9,696 nt of DNA from the NCBI GenBank assembly GCA_019410445.1, contig DXSO01000049.1, positions 1-9,696 on the forward strand, given 5' to 3'. The translations under genes and the position numbers were made by a program. Shown in pieces: positions 1-6,250 of this stretch; position 1 is the stretch's first letter, and the number at the start of each line of letters is the position of its first letter. Under the pieces are notes generated by a model that was not told the origin of the DNA, ran no database searches, and worked only from the letters and a program-made list of their open reading frames with translations. Source of the DNA: Sutterella sp. GTDB taxonomy: Bacteria > Pseudomonadota > Gammaproteobacteria > Burkholderiales > Burkholderiaceae_F.

Positions 1-1464
1 CAGGGCCTGGAGTGACTGCGGTGAAAAGTCGGAGGCGGCTTTCGCGCTAAAGCTCAGTTGCGCTGAGCCGTGAAGATCGGGAAGTTCGGTTTTGGTCAGC
101 TGCGGCAGATCCGAGAGCTGCTTGAACACGGTTTTGAGCGTTCCGCGGACTGTGCTTTGAGTCTCGGTCAAAGCGGCCGTGAGCTTGCCTTCCAGCGCAT
201 TGCGGCCGATTTGCGCGCTGAGCGTGACGTTGTTGAGCGAGAGTTCACTGCCGGCGGCTTCTACTGAAACCGTGCTTTGCGCCGGCAGCATCGGGCTGAG
301 AAATTCGGTTTTAACCTTGGCTTGATACTGTGAGAAGGACCCTTTCAGTTCAACGTTTAGATCGTGTAACGAGCCTTCTAAACCTGTGAGTGATTTCAAA
401 GGCGTGAGGTCAAGATCACCGGCAGCCTGAATCTGCAGTGTCGGCTCGGGTTGAAAGGCAAGAAGACTGGCTTGGATGCGCAGCGGCTGTTGGTTCGACT
501 GTGCGGTGAGATCGATTTTGATCTCGTCGTTGTCTTCAATTTTCAGTTTTGCATTAAGTGCATAGGCATCCAAGGGACTCTGTCGAACATGCATTTCAGA
601 AATCAGTTCGGCATTGAGTGCACCGCCTAGTTTTAGCGAGCCGCGAGCGGAGACTTCGGCAAGCGGATGCGTGGCCGTTAGGTTTGCAATCTCCACGTGA
701 TCGTTCTTTGCTTGAAGCGAAACAAAGGCTTTTTCAAGCAGGGTTTCGCCATTAAGGTTCAAATCGGAGAGCGTTGCCGATTTCACCTCGAAGTTCATCG
801 GCAAAGCGGGCAGCTCGATTGCTGGTACAAGCGGTTGCGAGAGGAGCTCTCGAAGACGACGTGCGATGTGCTGCGGTTCGTTCTGAGGTTGAGCACTCGA
901 TGCTTTTTCAAGGTTTTCGGGCAGACTCAGGGCTACGGTGCTGACGTCGAGGTTATGAATGAGAACCGTGTTTCGTTTGGCTTCGGCCGCAAGTTTAAGT
1001 GCCTGAACGCTGACAGAGGCCTGGGCTAATTCGAGCTCCAGATCGGTTAACGCGGCGTCTTCCAGACGAACGGAAAACGGAAGAGAGAAAGCGGGAGCGA
1101 TGTTCGAAGGCGTATCGTCCGCATTTTGAGATGCATCGGAAAGCTTCAGTTTGAGTCCGTCGATTTGCAGCTTTCCGACATCGAGATGTCGATCCAAAGG
1201 ACGCAGGTTTGAAATGGAAAGTTCAATGCGGCCGATCTCGGTGCTCAGACTGTCGCTTTTGTAGGAAACTTCAGAAAGTCGGGCATGCGCAAGAGTGCCT
1301 TCAACGACTCCTACACTCAGATCGGGAATTGCCTTTTGCAGTGCGGCGACACTGACTTTCAGTCCCCAGGGTGTCAGCGCAAACACGACAAGTGCGGCCG
1401 ATAGCGCCATCACAAGGCCGAAAGTCCAGCCCAGCGCTTTCAGGAAACGAGGCATTTTGTTCAT
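1..1464 (-). CDS. tamB: Translocation and assembly module protein TamB (N-terminal 488 residues, cut by window edge)
   Basis: TamB is the inner-membrane-anchored, periplasm-spanning partner of TamA; together they help insert some outer-membrane proteins and, as AsmA-like bridge proteins, take part in lipid transport. Reading from ATG 1464 on the minus strand, the frame is open for 488 codons to the window edge, so the C-terminal DUF490/TamB domain is not visible. Residues about 8-32 form one hydrophobic signal-anchor. The rest is low-complexity alternating polar/hydrophobic sequence typical of the long beta-taco repeats (for example LQIDGLKLKL near residue 105). The start is well supported: GGGAGG lies at 1476-1471 with a 6-nt spacer, and the ATG overlaps the tamA stop as ATGA, implying translational coupling. 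I assign TamB from context with tamA and overall architecture rather than from a catalytic motif; other AsmA-like proteins are less likely given the operon. Confidence 0.9.
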   Translation of the reverse strand, partial: MNKMPRFLKALGWTFGLVMALSAALVVFALTPWGLKVSVAALQKAIPDLSVGVVEGTLAHARLSEVSYKSDSLSTEIGRIELSISNLRPLDRHLDVGKLQIDGLKLKLSDASQNADDTPSNIAPAFSLPFSVRLEDAALTDLELELAQASVSVQALKLAAEAKRNTVLIHNLDVSTVALSLPENLEKASSAQPQNEPQHIARRLRELLSQPLVPAIELPALPMNFEVKSATLSDLNLNGETLLEKAFVSLQAKNDHVEIANLTATHPLAEVSARGSLKLGGALNAELISEMHVRQSPLDAYALNAKLKIEDNDEIKIDLTAQSNQQPLRIQASLLAFQPEPTLQIQAAGDLDLTPLKSLTGLEGSLHDLNVELKGSFSQYQAKVKTEFLSPMLPAQSTVSVEAAGSELSLNNVTLSAQIGRNALEGKLTAALTETQSTVRGTLKTVFKQLSDLPQLTKTELPDLHGSAQLSFSAKAASDFSPQSLQAL

Positions 1465-3182
1465 AGTGCGCCTCCCAGACCGAAGTAGATCTTCCAGTCT
1501 TTGACTTCAGGATCGCCGATGGCCTTTGCAATATCAAGTTTGAGCAGTCCGATGGGAGAGCGCCAGCGAACGCCGATGCCCGCGCCTTTTTTGAGGTCGC
1601 TGAAATTGAACTCATGACTTGACTGTCCGGCATCGAAGAAGGCGGCAGCCCACCAATTGCCGGTGACGTTGTACTGATATTCCAAGGAGACGGTATACAT
1701 TTTCGAGCCGCCTTCAAGTTCTCCGTTTTTGTTTTTCGGAGACACGGATTCATAGTCGTAGCCGCGCACGCTCAGATCACCGCCAACGAAAAAGCGCAAA
1801 TCGGGCGGTACCTGCTCGAAGCTTCCGGACTCAATCCAACCGGCAGACCAGCGCCCCACGACGATGTGAGAGGCGCCAAGCGATCGGATCCAACTTTGCT
1901 GTGCGGTCAAAAGCAGAAAATCGATATCCGATCCCCAGGCTGTGTTGGAAATGGAGATCGAATAGCGCTGCGTATCACCCCAAGTCGGAATTACCCCGCC
2001 TTTTTGTCGGGTGCGGGAAAAGGAAAGCGTCGGATAAATGATCTGGGTGTCGGATGAAACACCGCCCTGCGTGAAGTTGTCATACAGCCAGTCGACCGAA
2101 AGCGTACGAGTCCAATTCGAAGGCATCAGTTGAAATCGAGAGGCAGAAACGGTGCTTGACGAAGAGATTGTGTCGTTGAGTGTCGAGTACTTGTAGCCGG
2201 ACTGCAGCACCCAGTAGTCGGAGAGCGGATTGCTCTGACTTGGAATTTTGTAGTTGAACTTAAAGGTTTGCTCGTCCGATGAAATATCCGTGGCGGCGGT
2301 CAAACTGTGCCCTTTGCTGTTGAGCCAGGGACGGGTCCAGGACAATTTGCCGTGCGGGCCGATGTCGGTGGCGTAACCAACACCAACGTCGATTTGATTT
2401 TGTCGACGAGGTGAGAGTGCGACATCAACATCAAGAACGCGTTCGGGATCCTGTTTGGCTTTTTCAAACTGCATGGACATCACGACCGAGCCAAACCAGT
2501 TGGTCTCAGTCAGCTTTCGAGAAAGTTCTCCGTAGCTGGCAAAGTCGTAGGGCTGCCCTTCCTTAAAGGGAATGAGAGAGCGCAGATAGGCTTCGTCAAT
2601 TTGTGAGCCTTCAAAACGAACCTTGCCGAATTTGTAGCGCGTGCCGCTGTCGTAGGCAATGTCCCAGTAGGCGCTTGCCTGCTGAGGAGAGACTTTCAGT
2701 CGATTGCGTGAAAACTGTCCGTCAAAATAGCCAAGTTCAAGCGCCAGAGCCTGAATGGATCCTTTGAATTGTTCATAGTCGGAATGCAGAAGCGCGCTGC
2801 CGGCCTGCGGGATTCTGTGACGAACGGGAGCAAAGGATTCTTCTTGGAAAAGGGGACCCTGCAGATCGAGTCGGGGCGCCAGCAGATGCACACGCTCCCC
2901 GGGATCCACGTCAACGTTGATGGCGGTGACGTGCTGATGAGCGTCGCGAACCAGATCGATGTTTATATGCGGTCGATAGTAGCCGTAGGGCTTCAGACCG
3001 TCGCGTACGGCAGTAATCAGACGACGCCGAGCGGAAAAAACATCGTCATCCTTGCGCTGCAGCAAATGTGCGCGCACGTTGTCTGTTAACTCGTCGTCCA
3101 GGCCGATGAAATGAATAGGAATATCGGCGGCTGAAAGCACAAGCGGAATGAATGCAAGCGCAAGCGCGGAAAGTCTTTTCAA
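1461..3182 (-). CDS. tamA: Outer-membrane assembly factor TamA (Omp85/BamA superfamily)
   Basis: TamA is the outer-membrane beta-barrel of the translocation and assembly module, working with TamB. The 573-residue product is close to the length of E. coli TamA. Residues 1-19 look like a Sec signal peptide (MKR, then a hydrophobic run, with a likely cut after LSA). POTRA-like repeats fill about 20-265, and the barrel spans about 266-573. The Omp85 signature VRGY is at 472-475 within VGGDLSVRGYDYESV, and GIGVRWRSPIG at 535-545 is the usual late-barrel strand. The C-terminus YFGLGGAL resembles the ending of known TamA proteins. The start codon is TTG (3182-3180) with no clear Shine-Dalgarno sequence. 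It is chosen because an in-frame TGA lies 18 nt upstream with no ATG, GTG or TTG between, and because it gives a proper signal peptide. The tamB gene follows with a 4-nt overlap. Confidence 0.93.
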   Translation of the reverse strand: MKRLSALALAFIPLVLSAADIPIHFIGLDDELTDNVRAHLLQRKDDDVFSARRRLITAVRDGLKPYGYYRPHINIDLVRDAHQHVTAINVDVDPGERVHLLAPRLDLQGPLFQEESFAPVRHRIPQAGSALLHSDYEQFKGSIQALALELGYFDGQFSRNRLKVSPQQASAYWDIAYDSGTRYKFGKVRFEGSQIDEAYLRSLIPFKEGQPYDFASYGELSRKLTETNWFGSVVMSMQFEKAKQDPERVLDVDVALSPRRQNQIDVGVGYATDIGPHGKLSWTRPWLNSKGHSLTAATDISSDEQTFKFNYKIPSQSNPLSDYWVLQSGYKYSTLNDTISSSSTVSASRFQLMPSNWTRTLSVDWLYDNFTQGGVSSDTQIIYPTLSFSRTRQKGGVIPTWGDTQRYSISISNTAWGSDIDFLLLTAQQSWIRSLGASHIVVGRWSAGWIESGSFEQVPPDLRFFVGGDLSVRGYDYESVSPKNKNGELEGGSKMYTVSLEYQYNVTGNWWAAAFFDAGQSSHEFNFSDLKKGAGIGVRWRSPIGLLKLDIAKAIGDPEVKDWKIYFGLGGAL

Positions 3183-3222
3183 GGAAATGAAACCAATGCA
3201 GGGTCAATAAACGGTCGAGCGT

Positions 3223-3250
3223 AGTCTAGCGGGAAACAATGCTTTTTCAC
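3223..3250 (-). promoter_or_regulatory. Candidate tamA-tamB promoter
   Basis: On the minus strand, GTGAAA (3250-3245) and TAGACT (3228-3223) are separated by 16 bp. Each matches 4 of 6 bases of the sigma-70 consensus, about 40 nt upstream of the tamA start. The -35 element would lie inside the perfect palindrome at 3243-3258. The position is plausible but the match is only moderate. Confidence 0.35.
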
Positions 3251-3258
3251 GTGAAAAA
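3243..3258. promoter_or_regulatory. 16-bp perfect palindrome upstream of tamA (possible operator)
   Basis: TTTTTCACGTGAAAAA is perfectly self-complementary with no spacer, so it suits a dimeric DNA-binding protein better than an RNA hairpin. It lies between the terminator of the downstream small RNA candidate and the tamA start, and overlaps the proposed -35 element of tamA. The regulator is unknown. Confidence 0.4.
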
Positions 3259-3298
3259 CAACTCTGGTAACGCAAACATATGTTTTTGTGACAGGAAT

Positions 3299-3335
3299 AA
3301 AAAAAGCGGTAACAGAGCCTGACTTCCGTTACCGC
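3299..3335 (-). terminator. Rho-independent terminator of small RNA copy A
   Basis: On the minus strand, GCGGTAACGGA (3335-3325) pairs with TCTGTTACCGC (3316-3306) as an 11-bp stem with one G-U pair. It is followed by seven T (3305-3299). On the plus strand no T-run follows the stem, which fixes the direction of transcription. Confidence 0.88.
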
Positions 3336-3462
3336 ATAAGAAAGATAAACCCAAGAAGCTGATGCAGATGACAGGAGAAAACCATCGGCGTTGAACTTGC
3401 AGCAGGTTCGACCCCAAACGAACCTTTGTCTAGACGGCTCAAGTTCAAAGCATTTCTTAGTT
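3299..3462 (-). ncRNA. Candidate Fur-regulated small RNA, copy A
   Basis: A transcript of about 164 nt is predicted from the promoter at 3497-3469 (start near 3462) to the U-run of the terminator at 3305-3299. Seen in sequence: a nested 5' hairpin domain (GAACTTG 3446-3440 with CAAGTTC 3399-3393; inside it AGGTTCG 3425-3419 with CGAACCT 3410-3404), then a C/U-rich stretch (3384-3364) containing TTTTCTCCTGTCAT, then the terminator. A second copy lies 301 bp away and about 85% of positions match by hand alignment; the differences preserve pairing and include a 1-nt indel, so the unit is not coding. RyhB, NrrF and PrrF are known RNAs made under low iron by relief of Fur repression; the Fur-box-like promoter suggests the same role here. 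No homology to those RNAs is claimed and the targets are unknown. Confidence 0.78.
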
Positions 3463-3468
3463 GTGCGA

Positions 3469-3497
3469 ACTATATCACAAATGAGAATCATTCGCAA
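3469..3497 (-). promoter_or_regulatory. Promoter with embedded Fur-box-like operator, copy A
   Basis: On the minus strand, TTGCGA (3497-3492) and TATAGT (3474-3469) are separated by exactly 17 bp. The plus-strand 19-mer at 3477-3495, centred on AATGAGAATCATT, matches the classical Fur box GATAATGATAATCATTATC at 13 of 19 positions. It fills the spacer, where bound Fur would block RNA polymerase. Repression by Fe-Fur is inferred from the motif and its position. Confidence 0.8.
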
Positions 3498-3599
3498 TTA
3501 ACTCGAAAATGGAATTTGTCGGACAAGAATTGACAGTGTTTTTGAGTCGATTCGAACCAAAGGGAAGAACGTGACGGAATGGGTGCAGGCAATGAAGAT

Positions 3600-3636
3600 A
3601 AAAAAAGCGGTAACAGAGCCTGATTTCTGTTACCGC
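3600..3636 (-). terminator. Rho-independent terminator of small RNA copy B
   Basis: On the minus strand, GCGGTAACAGA (3636-3626) pairs perfectly with TCTGTTACCGC (3617-3607) over 11 bp with an 8-nt loop. Seven T follow (3606-3600). The single difference from copy A in the stem turns a G-U pair into A-U. Confidence 0.9.
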
Positions 3637-3764
3637 ATAAAGGAAGATAACCCCAAGAAGCTAACGCAGATGACAGGAGAAAACCACCTGCGCGGAGCTT
3701 GCAGCGAGTTCGACCCCAGACGAACCTTTACCTTATCGGTGCAAGCCCAAAGCATTTCTTAGTT
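3600..3764 (-). ncRNA. Candidate Fur-regulated small RNA, copy B
   Basis: This is the upstream member of the pair, about 165 nt, running from about 3764 to the U-run at 3606-3600. It has the same architecture as copy A: outer stem GGGCTTG (3748-3742) with CAAGCTC (3701-3695), inner stem AGGTTCG (3727-3721) with CGAACTC (3712-3706), the shared 21-nt C/U-rich block at 3686-3666, then the terminator. In the outer stem one A-U pair of copy A is replaced by G-C here, a compensatory double change, and another A-U becomes G-U; both only make sense if this strand is the RNA. Short reading frames in the two copies do not correspond (copy A could encode 18 codons, copy B stops after 8). Function is inferred from the Fur-box promoter. 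Confidence 0.78.
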
Positions 3765-3770
3765 GCGTGA

Positions 3771-3799
3771 ACTATATCATAAATGAGAATCATTCGCAA
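3771..3799 (-). promoter_or_regulatory. Promoter with embedded Fur-box-like operator, copy B
   Basis: On the minus strand, TTGCGA (3799-3794), a 17-bp spacer and TATAGT (3776-3771) repeat the copy A promoter exactly. The Fur-box-like 19-mer lies at 3779-3797, again matching 13 of 19 consensus positions. Upstream sequence (about 3800-3840) is A/T-rich and could act as an UP element. The operator is about 150 bp from the divergent queA start, so an effect on queA is possible but not indicated. Confidence 0.8.
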
Positions 3800-3948
3800 G
3801 AAATTTTGACGAGAAAAACCGTATAAAACTGTAAAAGACATCCAGAGCTCAAGAGGCTGTTTTCAAAAAATCAAGCAGAAACAAGCATAAAAGCTTGCGG
3901 CTCTGTACAATGCGGACTCCTTTCATTCACTCTGGCCGGTAAAGCCAA

Positions 3949-5058
3949 ATGACAGTCGAATTACATCCTTCTTATCTGATCGGACAGCATTTGTCCGACT
4001 ACGATTTTGACCTTCCTCTTGAGCTGATCGCTCAGTTTCCTCTGGCCGAACGTACGGCTTCCCGTTTGCTGCACGTCAATGACGAGTGCATCGAAGACCG
4101 CGTCTTCACCGATTTAAAGCAGCTGCTTCGTCCCGGCGATCTTTTGGTGATGAACAACACGCGCGTCATCAAAGCAAGACTGCGCGGCGTCAAGGAAACG
4201 GGCGGCGCCGTCGAAGCCATGATTGAGCGCGTGACGGGTGAAAATACCGCCATCAGCATGCTGCGAGCGAGCAAAAAGCCCAAACCCGGTTCCCGACTCT
4301 ATTTCAAGGGAGATGGGGACGAAGTCTACGAAGCCGTCGTCGGCGGTCGCCAGGGCGAATTCTTTGAACTGGAATTCAATGCGCCGGCACTTACGGTGCT
4401 GGATGCTGTCGGCAAGGTGCCTTTGCCCCCGTATATTGAGCGAGACGCGCAGGCAGCCGATGAAGGCCGCTATCAGACGGTTTATGCCAAATATCCGGGA
4501 GCTGTGGCAGCTCCGACGGCCGGTCTGCATTTTTCCGAAACGCTGCTCAATGAGCTGCGTGAAATGGGAGTGCAGGAAACGTTTGTGACGCTGCATGTCG
4601 GTGCTGGAACGTTCCAGCCGGTGCGCGAAGAAGATCTTTCCAAGCACCAGATGCACTCCGAGTGGTTCGAAATGAGCCAGGAATGTGCCCAGGCCATCAA
4701 TCAGGCAAAAAAAGAAGGTCGACGCGTTGTTGCCGTGGGCACGACCAGTCTGCGCGCCATCGAGTCGGCCGCCGATGATGACGGCACCGTGCATGCCGGC
4801 ACGATGGATACGAGACTGTTCATTGCGCCGGGATATCGCTTCAAGGTGATTGATGCAATGGTCACGAATTTCCACCTGCCCAAATCCACTTTGGTGATGC
4901 TTGTCTCGGCTCTGGTCGGAAAAGACCGCATCATGCAGGCCTACAAACATGCAGTTGAACAGAAGTATCGCTTTTTCAGCTACGGCGACGCATGTTTTCT
5001 TGAACGCACTAAAAACAACCGCAACGTAACGGAGACGCAAAGTGGCGCTTCAGTTTGA
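3949..5058 (+). CDS. queA: S-adenosylmethionine:tRNA ribosyltransferase-isomerase QueA
   Basis: QueA transfers and isomerises the ribosyl group of SAM onto preQ1 in the anticodon wobble position of tRNA, giving epoxyqueuosine. The 369-residue product has the expected family blocks: LSDYDFDLPLELIAQFPLAER at 15-35, GDLLVMNNTRVIKARL at 63-78, PLPPYIERDAQAADEGRYQTVYA at 158-180 (recognised in pieces), APTAGLHF at 188-195, TLHVGAGTFQPVR at 214-226, VAVGTTSLRAIES at 261-273, VTNFHLPKSTL at 305-315 and YRFFSYGDA at 340-348. The ATG at 3949 has only a weak ribosome-binding site and adds about 14 residues before the usual family start; a TTG at 3990 would begin near the conserved LSDYDFDLP. A TACAAT -10-like hexamer lies at 3906-3911 without a convincing -35. 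The 3' end overlaps tgt by 17 nt, so the two are one operon. Confidence 0.95.
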   Translation: MTVELHPSYLIGQHLSDYDFDLPLELIAQFPLAERTASRLLHVNDECIEDRVFTDLKQLLRPGDLLVMNNTRVIKARLRGVKETGGAVEAMIERVTGENTAISMLRASKKPKPGSRLYFKGDGDEVYEAVVGGRQGEFFELEFNAPALTVLDAVGKVPLPPYIERDAQAADEGRYQTVYAKYPGAVAAPTAGLHFSETLLNELREMGVQETFVTLHVGAGTFQPVREEDLSKHQMHSEWFEMSQECAQAINQAKKEGRRVVAVGTTSLRAIESAADDDGTVHAGTMDTRLFIAPGYRFKVIDAMVTNFHLPKSTLVMLVSALVGKDRIMQAYKHAVEQKYRFFSYGDACFLERTKNNRNVTETQSGASV

Positions 5059-6175
5059 AGTTATCAAAACAGAAGGAGCGGCGCGCCGCGGCGTGATGAC
5101 GCTCAATCACGGAGTCGTGCAAACGCCCGTGTTTATGCCTGTGGGCACATACGGTACCGTCAAGGCCATGACGCCTGATGAGCTTGAGGCCATGGGCAGC
5201 CGAATCATTCTCGGAAATACTTTCCATTTGTGGCTGCGCCCCGGCTTGGACGTGATTTCCACGCACGGCGGACTGCATCGCTTCATGAACTGGAATCGTC
5301 CGATTCTGACCGATTCAGGTGGCTTTCAGGTCTTCAGCCTCGGTCAGCTGCGCAAAATTTCCGAAGAAGGCGTGCGTTTTGCTTCGCCCATTAACGGTGA
5401 CAAGCTCTTTTTGACGCCTGAAGTGTCGATGCAGATTCAAAAAGTGCTCAATTCCGACATCGTCATGCAGTTTGACGAGTGCACGCCCTACATGATCAAC
5501 GGGCGTCCGGCTACGGAAAAAGAAGCCGCCGACTCCATGCGTTTGTCGCTGCGCTGGGCACGCCGCAGCCGCGAGGAATTCGATCGCCTTGAAAATCCCA
5601 ATGCACTTTTCGGTATTGTTCAGGGCGGCATGTTCCCGAAACTGCGCGAAGAGTCGTTGGCGGGCTTAAAGCAAATCGGGTTCCATGGCTACGCTCTGGG
5701 CGGACTTTCCGTTGGTGAACCCAAGGAAAAGATGCTCGAGATTTTGGATGCCGTCGTGCACCAGATGCCAGAAGACAAGCCGCGTTATCTGATGGGGGTG
5801 GGAACTCCCGAAGATCTGGTCGAGGGTGTTTCCCGCGGTGTCGACATGTTTGACTGTGTGATGCCCACCCGCAACGCACGCAACGGCTGGCTCTTTACGC
5901 GCTACGGCGACATCAAGATCCGCAACGCCAAACATAAGAACGACACGCGTCCGCTGGATCCGTCCTGCACGTGCGCAACCTGCCGCGGCTACACGCGCGC
6001 CTACCTGCACCACCTGCAAAAGGTCAATGAAATTTTGGGAGCGCGTCTCAACTCCATTCACAATCTGCACTTCTATGCCACGATCATGGCCGAGATGCGA
6101 AAGGCTCTTGAAGAAGGCACGTTTGCCGCCTGGAAGAAAAAGTTCTACGAAGACCGCGCCAAAGGCACGGACTGA
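5042..6175 (+). CDS. tgt: tRNA-guanine transglycosylase (queuine tRNA-ribosyltransferase) Tgt
   Basis: Tgt exchanges guanine 34 for preQ1 in tRNAs with GUN anticodons, the step before QueA. The 377-residue product carries the full catalytic set: DSGGFQVFSL with Asp91, QFDECTPY with Asp145, GIVQGGMF at 191-198, GGLSVGEP at 220-227, and MFDCVMPTRNARNGWLFT with the predicted nucleophile Asp271. The zinc ligands Cys309, Cys311, Cys314 and His340 sit at a constant offset of seven from the E. coli numbering. The start is GTG, supported by GGAG at 5031-5034 with a 7-nt spacer, and lies inside the end of queA, which implies translational coupling. In many proteobacteria yajC-secD-secF follows; here a terminator and the convergent aroG follow instead. 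Confidence 0.97.
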   Translation: MALQFEVIKTEGAARRGVMTLNHGVVQTPVFMPVGTYGTVKAMTPDELEAMGSRIILGNTFHLWLRPGLDVISTHGGLHRFMNWNRPILTDSGGFQVFSLGQLRKISEEGVRFASPINGDKLFLTPEVSMQIQKVLNSDIVMQFDECTPYMINGRPATEKEAADSMRLSLRWARRSREEFDRLENPNALFGIVQGGMFPKLREESLAGLKQIGFHGYALGGLSVGEPKEKMLEILDAVVHQMPEDKPRYLMGVGTPEDLVEGVSRGVDMFDCVMPTRNARNGWLFTRYGDIKIRNAKHKNDTRPLDPSCTCATCRGYTRAYLHHLQKVNEILGARLNSIHNLHFYATIMAEMRKALEEGTFAAWKKKFYEDRAKGTD

Positions 6176-6190
6176 CGAACCGATGTTCTG

Positions 6191-6238
6191 AAAAAGAAAG
6201 CCCCCGTGAGAGCATGACTCAGACGGGGGCGATTTTTT
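6191..6238. terminator. Bidirectional terminator between tgt and aroG
   Basis: GCCCCCGT (6200-6207) pairs with ACGGGGGC (6223-6230). Six T follow on the plus strand (6233-6238), and on the minus strand the stem is followed by TTTCTTTTT (6199-6191). It can stop queA-tgt from the left and aroG from the right, as expected between convergent genes. Confidence 0.92.
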
Positions 6239-6250
6239 GCCGAGTGAAAA

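Larger units (their letters stand above)
3299..3799 (-). repeat. Tandem direct duplication of a promoter, small RNA and terminator unit
   Basis: Two direct copies, 3299-3497 and 3600-3799, are separated by about 100 bp of unrelated sequence. Identical blocks are the promoter/Fur box core, the first 16 nt of the transcript, a 21-nt block (3384-3364 and 3686-3666) and most of the terminator. Variable blocks fall in the 5' hairpin arms and loops. By hand I count about 23 substitutions and one 1-nt indel over about 165 transcribed positions. No transposase or terminal repeat is present, so this looks like an old local duplication kept by selection. Confidence 0.9.

Noticed and set aside
3329..3384. 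Possible 18-codon reading frame inside small RNA copy A (ATG 3384)
   Set aside because: In copy B the matching frame has GTG instead of ATG and a stop after 8 codons, and a 1-nt indel follows. The peptide is not conserved while the RNA structure is.
3204..3497. Minus-strand 97-codon frame across small RNA copy A
   Set aside because: It starts inside the promoter upstream of the predicted transcription start and crosses the terminator; copy B has no equivalent frame.
3571..3762. Plus-strand 63-codon frame across small RNA copy B
   Set aside because: It runs antisense through the hairpins and terminator, has no family resemblance and has no counterpart in copy A.
3299..3799. Insertion sequence remnant or CRISPR-like array as the cause of the intergenic repeat
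   Set aside because: There are only two copies of about 200 bp, with no transposase fragment, no terminal inverted repeats and no short repeat/spacer periodicity. Promoters and terminators explain both ends.
3946..3957. queA as a target of the neighbouring small RNAs
   Set aside because: The queA start ATGACAG is complementary to CTGTCAT in the shared block, but the match is only 7 bp, which is expected by chance in a window of this size.
4114..5040. Long minus-strand frame of 308 codons opposite queA
   Set aside because: It is a shadow of the strongly conserved queA frame; its translation shows no domain-like pattern.
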